The position numbers and the translations under genes are program-made. Positions 35,516 to 46,061 of a stretch of DNA of 64,000 nt are shown piece after piece. The notes beneath the pieces were generated by a model that worked only from the letters and a program-made list of their open reading frames with translations, searched no databases and was not told the DNA's origin. Every line of letters starts with the position of its first letter. The first letter of the stretch is position 1. Source of the DNA: Cristatella mucedo (Eukaryota > Bryozoa > Phylactolaemata > Cristatellidae); contig WPIO01000032.1 of assembly GCA_009760855.2 (NCBI GenBank), forward strand, positions 4,067,001 to 4,131,000. The letters run 5' to 3'.

Positions 35516-36160
35516 TTAAGGTAGCGTTTCGCTCTCCGCCGTAGCCCGTGGCCGTGGTCTATTCAACGGCCACGGGCTACGGCCCACACTAGAATTACCC
35601 GCGATGCGCAGCAACGCTGGCTGCAGGCCAGGCACAGCTTCAAAGCTCGCAGCTTGTCATCAGTTTGTGCTGACAGTCACTCACGGGACACGGCTGCAAT
35701 GAAAAGTGACGATACCTTAAGATTCACGCCTATACGAATATTTTGGAGAAGTCTATCCAACAGCGACGGAGGGCTGCAGACTCACAGCAGCAGCGGTAGG
35801 GCACAGCAACTCTCGCACGGCGCCCAGAGCACCGCTGAAATGCCTGGACCGGCGGCACAAACTGCCTGGTCGCAAATCCAGTCTTTCACATTAGCTAGGA
35901 GGGCGCGCCGCAGCCGACTGACGGCTGCTTAGGTAGCATTTCCCTATCCGTAACCCGTGGAGTTGTCTATTCAACTGCGACGGACGGCCACGGGCTTCTA
36001 GAATCAGCTACGACGCATAGCAACTCTCGCTCGGCGCCCAGAACACCGCTGAGCTGCCGACCGGTGCCTCGGGCGAAACTCCCAGCTAGATCGCATGCTC
36101 ACACACAACGAACTGCCCATTAATACGACTCGGGCTTTCCTACTGCCTAACCGTAGACTA
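35516..36160 (+). repeat. Diverged tandem duplication, unit about 411 bp, with a hairpin at each unit start
   Basis: Unit 1 (35516-35926) and a shorter unit 2 (35927 to about 36160) share TAAGGTAGCG/TTAGGTAGCA, CCGTA.CCCGTGG, TCTATTCAAC, CCACGGGCT, TCTAGAAT, GCAACTCTCGC.CGGCGCCC and ACCGCTGA. Unit 2 lacks the middle of unit 1. A third, more diverged relative lies near 44540-44660. Confidence 0.7.
35538..35583. repeat. Perfect hairpin, 18-bp stem
   Basis: Positions 35538-35555 pair exactly with 35566-35583 around a 10-nt loop (GGTCTATTCA). The arm core is GTAGCCCGTGGCCG. The matching part of unit 2 near 35950-35995 has a decayed stem. Confidence 0.88.
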
Positions 36161-36536
36161 TGACGCAGCAGGTTCCTAGTCGTTATAATTAACGCGCCCC
36201 AAATGATATTGTTGCAGTCATAATCACGCCGATTTATAACGATGCTATTTAAGTGCCCCCGCCTTTAATTTAGGCCGTCCTCATCCGGAATGATAACAGA
36301 AACCGAAAGCGAAAGTGACTACGGTAGGTGGGTGTGAGCGTTCGGTTTTCTCCGCCTCTTAAGGCTTTATCAAAAGTTCCTACTGAGGTTTTTCGAACGC
36401 TGTCATTGAAACCGAGATAGACAATCAGTCATCTAAGTCATCGTAAAACAAATGCGTAGGACGAGTCGCTGCATCGGTGCTTGCACATCCTCGAGGCAAG
36501 TTACGACAGTGACGGGCTTCACTTGGGCTGTGGATT
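36161..36536. other. Non-coding DNA
   Basis: No feature recognised. Confidence 0.45.
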
Positions 36537-36885
36537 AGCCGTGATGGCTCACTAGGTAAGGCGGCTGCTTTTCACGAACTCGGCCCCAAGGTCGTGGGTT
36601 CGAATCCTGTAGTGGGCGATCCTTTATCACCGCTGCAAGCGGTGATAATAGCCGTAAAGGCTCTTCTGTCGCTATGGCACACAAGGTAAGGCGGTTGGTT
36701 TCACGACCTCGGTCCCGAGGTCGTGGGTTCGATTCCTGCGGTGGGCGATTCTTTATCTCCACTGCAAGCGGTGGTGATAGCAGGCTCTTCTGTCGCTATA
36801 CAAAGAGTGGCTGTTTAATCAGCTAGGATTTATTATTTATTTTACAAAAGAGGCTGTAGAATTAGCTAGTATTTTTATTTTATTT
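36537..36885 (+). mobile_element. SINE-1, tandem double copy plus a third tail
   Basis: Two tRNA-like heads in the same direction. The first (36537-36672) has CCGTGATGGCTCACTAGGTA, B box GTGGGTTCGAATCC and GCTCTTCTGTCGCTAT. The second (36673-36832) has CACAAGGTAAGGCGG, B box GTGGGTTCGATTCC and AATCAGCTAGGATTTATTATT. A further tail-only piece (AAAAGAGGCTGTAGAATTAG) follows to 36885. The second head starts inside the point where the first loses its 3' end. Confidence 0.85.
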
Positions 36886-37708
36886 TTTATTACCGGCATC
36901 GGACCACTTGCTTCCTTACATCTCCGGTCAAAGCTAAGATACTTGCACGTCACCAACAGCCATTCCATGTTAACATGTATAATTGTACCCAGGCTAGGTT
37001 TGGTTGGCTGGGACTGGACGGCTGTAATGAGGGTAAGGGTCACCAACTGGGCCAGGGTCAGACCTACGGCATGGCCGGATGTGCGGTGACGTGAGGTCAC
37101 CGGGGCTCTTGGGTAGAAGTTGGCCGAGTAGGTCGTGGTGTTGGAGGCTCCCGGTCTCGCCGAGTTATGCACCTGGATTCATGCAGGCGTGCTCCGGTGA
37201 TGCTGCCACGCACGCAAGGCAACGAGGCAACAAGGCCCAAGGCCCGAGCGGAGCTGGATAGCACGCTCGCTGTTGTGATTTGTATATTCCGCGTTCCCCG
37301 TGTAGCGTGTTCGTGACCCTCCCCCCCGTGTGTTGGCGTCTTTCGGTGGAAGCTCTCGACTGTGGTGGACGTCGACTCCGACTAGCCAAGCAGTTACTTG
37401 GCTAGCCGAATCTTTTACGGCGTACGCTCGTACTCTTGGATTCCGAGTCTGTACAATAGCGGGACTTCGGAAGCCGACTGACCAACTAACATGTTTGTTC
37501 GCGCTTGCGGCGTCGTCTTGCGCCCCTACAGTGTACTTTGTACAAGACCTTCTCCTGTATTTTTTAGTTTCCCTGTTGTTGTTGGCTCATGCGTTATTAT
37601 AAAGATGTTTAACCTGACGGCCGCTCGTCTTACCCTAGCTCAGCGGCAGGGCGAGCGGCGGCGCGGCCGGAGTATGGCGGGAAATAGCCTTTGACCCCTA
37701 CAACTCGG
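36886..37708. other. Non-coding DNA, possibly a solo LTR-like segment
   Basis: A moderately GC-rich block (37060-37700) with an inverted TAGCCAAG...CTTGGCTAG stem at 37384-37405 and an ATTATAAAGATG box near 37594. It differs from the surrounding LINE DNA. An LTR is conceivable, but no TG...CA ends with a target duplication were found. Confidence 0.25.
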
Positions 37709-38043
37709 TTACATAATCATAACCGCTAGCTTCTCAAGTCTTATATCAGGTTTCCCGATTTCCCGACACAGAATTTTAACTATAGCCTGCATTTGTGCTA
37801 CATTTATCACCTTATCACCCTTAACATCCTCTAGATTAACAGTAATAAGTTCAGTCCTGTCGAAGTCATGAGCAAAGTTAAGCTCCGGCGTCAAAGCACT
37901 CTCAATATTATTTTAAATAGACTACAGGTTAGTAATCACATTTATGATAGATTGTTCTAAGTTTTGCTTCAAAAATCGACGTACCTTAAGATTTTTCTGA
38001 GCAGCTAGCTTGTTTAACACATGACAAGAATTTTCAAAAATTT
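37709..38043 (-). pseudogene. Protein-coding remnant of unknown origin, two in-frame stops
   Basis: One minus-strand frame stays protein-like over about 110 codons: QQIFENSCHVLNKLAAQKNL, KVRRFLKQNLEQSIINVITN, then stops TAG and TAA close together. It resumes with SALTPELNFAHDFDRTELIT, VNLEDVKGDKVINVAQMQAI, VKILCREIGKPDIRLEKLAV and ends at a stop. The amino-acid mix looks like a real globular protein, unlike the low-complexity frames elsewhere. I do not recognise it. It could be a fragment of LINE or other transposon ORF, or a decayed host exon. Confidence 0.4.
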
Positions 38044-38059
38044 GTTGGTCGGGATTCAA

Positions 38060-39379
38060 GCGACGCCCCTCTACTGAAAGTGTTCAGCTCCATCCTGAAC
38101 AGCAACGATAACGGTAATGTCACTTCCGTGATTCTGTTCGGTCTATCAGCTGCGTTTGACACTCTTGATCTCGATATCCTTCTTGAAGGATTTAGAACAT
38201 CAATCGGTCTGGGAGATAAAGAACTAGCGTGGTTGGGTTCGTAATTATTCTATCGTGTTTAAACCGTATCGTGTGGTGGTCATGTCTTAGGGATACCTTT
38301 AGGGTATTCACACTCTCAAGACTAGTACCTACAGATGCTGCTTTTTACTGTTCAGTATTGCCTCGAGAAATCCATGATTTGAGCGTGTGTTCATAATTCA
38401 CTTAACATCCGAAGCATGCTCTTCATCAAGGTGCTTAATTAATTTTTATTAAGAACGACTTCAAAATTCGCAGCAGTTCATCAAGAGATTTTCCCGGAGC
38501 CCTACTGAAGTTCCGGAGAGCAGGCAGCAACTTTAGAGTTCCCACTCTTAATGCTGCTGTCAGTACGTAGCCTAATCACGCCTACGTAGAAATCCAGCTA
38601 TCCGGTTCAATGTCCACCAATAGAGTTACAGGTTATGGGGACGAGCACAGGGCGACTACAAAGGGTCCTCAGCAATTACCTAACAGTCCCGGTATCAAAT
38701 GTTCCACACGCAATATAGCGGCTTCTATACTAGCGTTCTTGAGCAGCAACCTAGCACTCGCAAGGTTGCTAGCTCACGCCCACATATGAACCATGCCAGT
38801 GACGTCTGAACCTTTCAGCACGGCTAGCGACTCGTTGGTGCCACACCAATGCACGCATGTATGCCAACGTAAGGGAAACACGACAGCAACAAAGAGGGAC
38901 TGTACTTTATGTAGTACAGTAAATCACAACTTTTCATAGCCTAGGAAACTCAATTCTACATCTAGAGAGAGTTACAAGTGTCCAGGATCAGCCATAGCTG
39001 ATGCCACTTAATCTTTATCCTAATGCTTACAATAGGCTCTGGCTGCATATCTCCTGATGAATTTGCACGAAATCTAGGGGTCCGGTTTCCGAAGCGACCT
39101 TTTGTTAGACGACCACGTCAGCTCCACAGTCAAGCCTGCCTACTTTCAGCTACATAACTTTGTTAAAATTTGGACTTGCTTAGACAGGTATGCCAAATCT
39201 TGATTGGTCCGTGCATTTACGACATCCCGTCTCGACTTCTGTAACTTACTACTTTCTGGTCTATCGGCCTATGCAATCAAGCACTTGCAGCTGGTGCAAC
39301 ACTCTGCAGCTAGGCTTTTCTGTCGTGAGCGTCACAGTTGCCACACCACACTACTTCTCATCAACCTGCACTGACTCGC
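38060..39379 (+). mobile_element. LINE family A, 5' part of a split copy
   Basis: A reverse-transcriptase remnant (SAAFDTLDLDILLEGF, near 38145-38215) and later coding (GACGACCACGTCAGC, CGACATCCCGTCTCGAC, GCAGCTAGGCTTTTCTGTCG), broken by stops. It is interrupted at 39379-39385 by an inverted LINE A and resumes at 40022. Confidence 0.7.
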
Positions 39380-39385
39380 AATCAA

Positions 39386-40014
39386 TAATAATAACAATAA
39401 TAATTCACTTGATAAAGCGCCCTCAGAGAACTTAATCTCTCTCTAGGCGCTTTACATTTGCTGTAAAGTGAAATGCAATTGAATTGTAAGTAAAATCATG
39501 CTTGAAAAACAAACGAAATGAATAATATGGTTAGGGGTGACATGCACAGGGTCAGCATGCAAATGTGGTTAGTGGCAGCATGCACAGTGTCAGCACGCAT
39601 AAGCACATCAAGGACGAATCACAGGGACCCACTAAATGCTGTCCTAAATAGGTGTGTTTTTAGGTTCCTTTTAAATGTGGTCAGGTCAGGGGATGTTCTG
39701 ACGCAGGTCGGGAGGGAGTTCCAAGCTTTGGGAGCATGTGAACTAAATGCACGGTCTCCAAAGGATTTGAGGTTTGTATGAGGTATTTCTAGACCGTTAG
39801 ATTCCGAAAAGCGGGTGGTACTATGCTTGGCCTGATGGGGTAGTATATCTGATAGATAAGCTGGAGCCATAGAATGAAGGGACCTAAAAGTGAGCGACAA
39901 AACCTTGAAGTCAATCCGTTGCTTGACTGGTAGCCAGTGCAGGTCGGCGAGAAGTGGAGTAATGTGGCAACCGCGACGCTCACGACAGACAAGCCTAGCT
40001 GCAGAGTTTTGCAC
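39386..40014 (-). mobile_element. LINE family A, 5'-truncated copy nested in another LINE A, with 7-bp target-site duplication
   Basis: Minus-oriented. The tail TAATAATAACAATAATAA is at the left, then the hairpin AAAGCGCC...GGCGCTTT (39414-39453) and the 3' UTR. An open 130-codon C-terminal frame follows (40014 down to 39619: SAARLVCRERRGCHITPLLA, then DLHWLPVKQRIDFKVLSLTF, FGDRAFSSHAPKAWNSLP and TFKRNLKTHLF). It is flanked by CAATCAA at 39379-39385 and 40015-40021. The intact frame makes it one of the youngest copies here. Confidence 0.9.
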
Positions 40015-40021
40015 CAATCAA

Positions 40022-40552
40022 GCAGTGCATTGACATCAAGGTTCTGTCACTCACTTTTAGGTCACTTCATTCTTTGGCTCCAGCCAACCTATCATATTTA
40101 CTCTTCGACCAGGCTAAGCATCGCACCACCTGATTTTCTTAATCTACTGGATTATGTTGACCTCGTGCAAACCTCGAATCCTTTGGAGACCATGCTTTTA
40201 GTTGGTATGCTACCAAAGCCGGGAACTCACTTCCGACTGGCGTCACGACATCCCCTCACTTGTCGACATTAAAAAAGAAGCTAAAACGCATCTATTTATC
40301 ACAGCATTTAGTGGGTCAATGTGATTCGTCCTCTGCGTTGTGCTGACACTGTGCATCCTGCCATTAATCATACTTGTATGCTGATCTGGTGTACGTGACC
40401 ACTAGCCACGTTATGCTTGTTGTTCATTGAGCATGCTAAAGCTAACCGTTCGATCATGCTTCCTTTACAGCAAATCAGATGTAAATTGCCTAAAAAGAGA
40501 TTGAGTTTTCTGAGGGCGCTATACAAATATGTTATTTTGTTATTATTATTTA
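40022..40552 (+). mobile_element. LINE family A, 3' part of the split copy
   Basis: It continues the sequence broken at 39385: GCAGTGCATTGACATCAAGG, CTTTAGGTCACTTCATTC, the CATTAAAAAAGAAGC region, the 3' UTR with GTGATTCGTCC and TGACACTGTGCAT, the tail hairpin and TTATTATTATT. Confidence 0.85.
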
Positions 40553-40809
40553 GGGTTCAATGGAGTTACAGACAGTGATAAAGACATATATACAACTATC
40601 ACGTAATGCTAGACCGTTCAATGCCGTTCAGCACTGCTCGCTCGAAGGCTACTACACGAGGCTTTAGAAATTAAACAGGATGGACTGCTGGGCGCAAACA
40701 CAAGACAGATATATTGAAATTGTGTAAGAACAATCCAAAAATGTTGATATCGACCATCAACCGTCTTCACTGCTCCCGTGCCTGAAAGTCAAAATTCCAC
40801 CCCAAAGTG
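40553..40809. other. Non-coding DNA with a LINE B end-like scrap
   Basis: AATGGAGTTACAGACAGTG (about 40559) looks like the LINE B terminus. Nothing else was recognised. Confidence 0.35.
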
Positions 40810-41925
40810 GAATTCTCACCGAACTTCTCACCCTCCGTGCTTTGCTTTACCTCACTGTCCAAATTCAAGCCGGTCAGTAGTGGCATTAGATCGGCCACCA
40901 TGTCTCAGCTAGCTTTTGCGTGCGATCTGGGCACTCTCTTCCAAACTAGCCTTTCGCCAGTTGACCACCTAAGCTCTAGGCGTAAAGTCAAATCAGCCTA
41001 CTTTTAACTGCACACCATTCCAAAAACTAGAGCCTTCTTAGATACAGGTACTAGAGCCTAGCTGGTTCATGCTTTTGCTACATCCCACCAAGACGTCTGT
41101 AGCTCACTACACACGCAGGTCTATTTTCCCGTGTACCGAGACGCTTACAGATTTAGAAGGAACTTGTGCAGGAAAGCTTGTCTCCTATGAGCGCCGAAAC
41201 TGCTAGATTACACTATTCCTTGCCGATCTGCACTGGCTTCCTCAAAATTCTATCACTCACTTTTAGGTCTCTTTATTCTCTTGCTCGTCCCTATCCATCC
41301 AAACTACTTTCCAATCAGATCAGGCAATGTACCGCCCGCTCTTCTAAATCAAGTCGCGTCGTTGTGTCTTTAATCAAACTCAAATCCTTCGGATACCGTG
41401 CCTTTAGTTCGCATGCTCCGATTGCCTGGAGCTCACTCCCGGCTGACGTCACGACAACCTCTGATGATCTTATTTAAAAAAAAGCTAAAAACTCACCAGC
41501 CCCTCACAGCTTTTTCTGGGTCCCTATGAATAATTCTCTTTCGTATGGTTAGGATGCTGACACAATGCATGCTCTCACTAAGCAATTGACCGGCTCCTTT
41601 TGGAAACCATGTAAAGTGCTTAGAAATAGATTTAGTTCTCTCGGGGTGGCATAGAAGTGTATACTGTGCAGACCATGCCTTCCGTTTAAATTCTCCAAAG
41701 CCTCGAAACCATTCCCAAATGATGTCACATCCGCTGAATTGACAGCACTTGAAAAGAATCTAAAACTCACTTTTCCCTACTGCATTGGCTGGGTCCACGT
41801 AAGTTTCCAGTTGTGCGTCTGTGCATGCTCAGACTTTGAGTGTAATTAATAACCGATTGAATGCTTTCTTTGCAACATATGCAGTGTCTAGAAGAGATTT
41901 CGTTTCTTAGGTCGCTATATCCTCC
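40810..41925 (+). mobile_element. LINE family A fragments, two in series
   Basis: The first piece (40810-41660) covers reverse-transcriptase end, C-terminal region (CTCAAATCCTTCGG, GCATGCTCCGATTGCCTGGAG) and 3' UTR. The second (41665-41925) repeats C-terminal coding and 3' UTR (GCCTCGAAACCATTCCC, TGGGTCCACGTAAG, AGTGTCTAGAAGAGATT). Both are frame-damaged. Confidence 0.65.
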
Positions 41926-41929
41926 GCTT

Positions 41930-42278
41930 AAAGACCGTTGGCGACAGAAGTTTTAGCTCTGCAGGTCCTAGACTGTGGAACTCGCTTCCACAATTCTTAC
42001 ACGACGACAACTAATCTCCTACTGCCGACTATGGCTCATCCTTTTCAGCGGTCCTGAGCTGCTACTTCCATGCTACTCACTACCTCAACTGCTCTCCTGA
42101 CTCTGCTATGCTTCCCACTTTCTCTTTGCTGGGTGAGATGAAGTCTGTTGGCTACCGAATGCATACCGAAAGCCGCTTAGGCTGTGAGTGCCCTATACAA
42201 AACTTTGCTGCGTAACACCCACATGGTCTTTATGACTTTGTGGAGTTACAGACGGATATACATTACATTACATTATGC
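41930..42278 (+). mobile_element. LINE family B, 3' fragment with (ACATT)n tail
   Basis: AGACCGTTGGCGACAGAAG, CCTAGACTGTGGAACTCGC, CTGAGCTGCTACTTCCATGC, GAAAGCCGCTTAGGCTGTG, TGTGGAGTTACAGACGG, ending in ATACATTACATTACATTA. It shows the family B 3' end in forward orientation with three tail units. Confidence 0.85.
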
Positions 42279-42889
42279 AAGTATCTTATTTTAAGTGTTA
42301 CACCTGTCCAAGTCGTGTGAAACCAAGTCTAGCGTCCATAGGAGCATAGTTGGATCACAGCAGCGAAATCTGGAATACTTATGTCGGTTAGGAACTATCT
42401 GCTTATTCACCTCTGGGACAGCTTGGTACCTGGATATCTTACTGGTGATCGTTCAAAAAGATCGTTCGTCTAGCGTTTTTTGAAAGCAGAATAGACAAGA
42501 TCAGACAAACTATCCACGAGGTAAAATTCGTTTTTTGACTCTCCATCCTTCGTTCGCTGACCTAATTTCCCTTTTCAATCCCGCCTCTGTCGACCCCATA
42601 AGAGATTCATCGTCAAGCGGAAGAAGAAGAAGAAGACGACCAGCGACTCCAAGACTCAAACTTGCAGTCCTTCGTGCGCTTGTGTGGGCTGAGATTGCGT
42701 GTGTTGTAACTAACCAAAGAACAAACTCTATCCAGAGCTTACAAAGTGAGTAGGAAGAGATTTATTTCTCTAAAGGGACTGTGAAGTATTTTTTTTATTG
42801 TTATCACAATTATCCTGGCTAGATTGACTGCATTTTTTTCACTCTAACTTGCATAGTGAATATTTCCTCAGCCTCAGTTCTGTCCCTAT
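42279..42889. other. Non-coding DNA
   Basis: No gene recognised. A short GAAGAAGAAGAAG run lies near 42622-42636. Confidence 0.45.
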
Positions 42890-44110
42890 ATCCTTGAAAG
42901 AGACTGTTGGACCACTGGTTAGGAAGAGGTCACTCCACCATAGAAATTGAATAACTTCTATCGAGCTGCACTCCTACGACTCCTTTCAAGGAAATTCTAT
43001 GACCAGTGGCATACGTGCTAAACTCTTAAATTGAGCAATCTAGTCCAGAAAGTGTGTTTCAGTCAATAGTCAAAGCTAATCACAACACAAAGTCAGCAGT
43101 ACTACGAATTTTAATGGTCTTGTCTGGAACGCTTATTTTTGTAGAGTTTCTCTGATAGTTCTGTTGAATCTCTCTGAAAGGCCTTCCATAGCTGTTGTCA
43201 TCTCTTGTGGCCATTACTGGCATCACAGTGCAATTGTCAAGGTCCTACCTCAGATTGAGATTTCAGAGCTGAGACGTACAGTGCCAACCTTATCCGGTAT
43301 GTCCTCAAAGCAAGGGATATGTTGCACAGGGATCTGCTCTAGGTCCTTTTGCTTTCCTAGCTTTGACGCTTCCTCATCGAGATGGAATCACCAAGGGCTA
43401 TATAGGCTTCATTTCGATACTGGTGACACACAGCTTTACCTGTACTTGGATCACTCCCTCCCTCTCTGATACAGAGCCTAAGCTGTGCTTTGATCCAACC
43501 GTACCTGTGCTTTGATCCCTTCAGGGTCTCTAAACTTGGGGCAGCTTTAGTTGTCAAAATTCACACTTGGCTTGTATCTAACTTTCCCAAACTGAATGGT
43601 AGTGAAAATAAATTTTTATTTATGAGCGAACATAGTGCCAATCAGAAAAGGGATAGCTTCTTCCTGAGATCGGGATTGGCAAGCATCTCTGCACGGATAT
43701 CCCCAGTAATCTCTGCACGGATTCGTTGTGTCCTGCTCCAAGATAAACTTTCGCCAGGTGACCGTTTCAGCTTCCGAGTCAAGTCTGCCGACTTTCAGCT
43801 GTGTTTACATTCCGTGTGCTTAAATATAGATCCTTCGACCAAGCTGGTCCATGCATTTACTCAACCATTAGGTACGTCCACTCTTTTGCTAAGGCCTACC
43901 AAGCTGAAGAAGTTACTCCTCGGGATTCATATTGCACCCGCTCCTCTGATTCGGCTCATCCAGCTGTGCCTCTGAGCAAGCCCAGAGTCTTTGGAGACCG
44001 TCTCATCAGTCCCTAAGCTTCTGACGCCGCGATTTAACTTGACTTAGAATGTTCAGAAAGCTAAAAGCCTACATGCTCATCGCAGCATTTATCCGGGCCA
44101 TCTGAGTTGT
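42890..44110 (+). mobile_element. LINE family A, long damaged copy
   Basis: Reverse-transcriptase region in shifting frames (CATTACTGGCATCACAGTG, ATCACCAAGGGCTATATAGG, GATACTGGTGACACACAGC), then CGAGTCAAGTCTGCCGACTTTC, CTGGTCCATGCATTTAC and C-terminal remnants to about 44110. Many indels. Confidence 0.6.
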
Positions 44111-44764
44111 CTTTAATATGTTGATGCGTAGTTATTGTAATTATTATGCTGGCATTCGTCGACGTTTAAAAAAAACATTGAAGCGCTAGAACTCCGTCAT
44201 GCATGCGGACCTACTTTCATCCATCTACCTGGTGCCACACTGCCCCTGAGATCCCGTACCAGCGGTTTTCAGAAGAGACCGTGATATCTGCGAGGAAGAC
44301 AATTTTAAGTATAGATCCCATTTTCAGATGTGATCTATGGTGATAAACTATGCTTTTACAAGCGGGATTTAGGGGTTTCAACGTCAGAACAAAATGAGAC
44401 CGCAAAAGCTGCGCTCGAAATAGAGCTTGTTTCGGTCGACACGCAAAAGCCGGCGATGCTAAGAGCCTTGCATCGCGGTTAGCGACTTATAGGTGCAGCA
44501 ACAACGCAAGTGGGTTTTCTGGCAGTATCGGAGCACAGCAGCGAGGATGAGCACCAGTACCTTAAGATAAAAAGTCCATATCCATAGCGTAGAATAGTCT
44601 ATTCAACCGCTATTGAGAGTTTCAGGCGTTCTACAGCTGCCAAGAGATGCACCAACTCTCGTATGGCTCAGTGACCTATAGCAATGCTAATCTAACCCAA
44701 AAGACCTCAAAATTAATGAGGCATCGAAGTCTCATCAGGTTAAAAATAGAAGAGAGCAAAAAAT
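44111..44764. other. Non-coding DNA including a third relative of the 35.5 kb repeat
   Basis: Near 44540-44660, AGTACCTTAAGATAAAAAG, ATAGTCTATTCAACCGC and GATGCACCAACTCTCGTATG echo the 35.5-36.1 kb units. No coding sequence recognised. Confidence 0.4.
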
Positions 44765-44895
44765 AGCTTCGCCAACGAGGCTGCTCTATACAGCGGCAGA
44801 AGAGCCTATCGACCATCGCCCGGTTTGCAGCAGAAATAAGGAATTGCCTGCTAAAGTACTCGAAGCCATGACCTGCGTCGGGAGTGCCATGCCTA
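44765..44895 (-). mobile_element. SINE-1 fragment, reverse orientation
   Basis: GAGGCTGCTCTATACAGCGG, CAGAAGAGCC, ATCGCCCGGTTTGCAG, GGAATTGCCTGC and a decayed B box (GTACTCGAAGCC). Confidence 0.6.
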
Positions 44896-45455
44896 GCTGT
44901 TGATGCGCAAAATGTAGCTGCGAAACTTGCTGGTTATGTGCAAGTCGCAGGTAACAGGAAGCATCATCAAGCTTTTTTAGAGTCTTCGCTAATCTAGTTG
45001 AACTCTGCCTTTGACCCAATTAACCCACCAGTCTATTCAAAGCCATAGGAATCTCCTATTACAAGGGCGCCAAAAAGCCATGCCTCTCCAAAGTGGCTAA
45101 AAGTAGTGGTATCTTGCACTGACTCGATTGGTTATCTGCAAAAAGGATTGTGGCAGCTTCACGACCTCGCTGGACTACCAGAAATACCAGAGCTAAGATT
45201 TAGAAGACCTTCAGAGACTTTAAAATGATGGAATTCCCTGATTAACCACGTTTCCCTACTAGAATTGCCTTTGAGTGAGCACGGACACCACAGCGCACTA
45301 CCAAAAGTGAAACTGGCAACAGAGGCACAAGTTTTCTAAGAAGAGGAAGAGCATCTTGAGGGTCGAAGCGGCGGACCCAAGCAAGATGCTTCGGCGACGA
45401 CTCATTTGATGCAGGCCTTGCCGCACCGAGATCGGGAGCAGATACCACTCATTCA

Positions 45456-45459
<4 letters not shown>
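44896..45459. other. Non-coding DNA
   Basis: No gene or repeat family recognised. Confidence 0.45.
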
Positions 45460-45503
<44 letters not shown>

Positions 45504-45622
45504 TGAGATGTGCATGCTGCCGCCGCCGCCTTCTCTGCCACCGCAGGAGGCTCTCATGGGACCGTGCATGTTGGTGCTTTCCTCCTCGCCCCTTCTCTCT
45601 CTCTCTCTATCTCTCCATTTCT

Positions 45623-45685
<63 letters not shown>

Positions 45686-46061
45686 TCTCTCTCTCTTTCT
45701 CTCTCTCTCTCTCCACTCTCTCCCTTCTCTCTCTCCCTTCTCTCTCTCTCCCTTCTCTTTCTCCCTCTCCCCTATCTCTTTCTCTCTCTGTCTCTCTCCC
45801 TCTCTCTCTCTCTCACTCTCTCTCTCTTCCTCTCTCTCTCTCTATCTCTCTCTCTTCCCTCTCTCTCTCTCCCTCCCTCTGTCTACCTCTCCCCTCTCTC
45901 TTTCTCTCTCTGTCTCTCTCCCTCTCTCTCTCTCTCTCTCTTCCTCTCTCTATCGCTCTCTCTCCCCTCTCTCTCCCTCTATCTCCTTCTCCCCTCTCTC
46001 TTTCTCCCTCTGTCTGTCTCTCTCTTCCTCTCTCTCTCTCTCTCCATCTCTTTCTCTTTGT
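45460..46061. repeat. (GA)n followed by a 470-bp (CT)n array
   Basis: A GA run (45461-45501), an 88-bp unique spacer, then CT-rich sequence from 45592 to 46061 with interspersed CCATCT, CCCT and TGTCT variants. The two runs are of opposite strand polarity and could pair. Confidence 0.95.

Noticed and set aside
36537-36832. Functional tRNA genes
   Set aside because: The A/B-box heads are embedded in SINE bodies with shared tails and no complete cloverleaf could be drawn.
37060-37700. Solo LTR
   Set aside because: No TG...CA ends with matching target duplications and no second copy in the window; left as a weak possibility only.
39619-40017. A host gene of 132 residues on the minus strand
   Set aside because: It is the conserved C-terminal part of the CR1-superfamily LINE reverse transcriptase polyprotein, repeated across the window and flanked by a target duplication.
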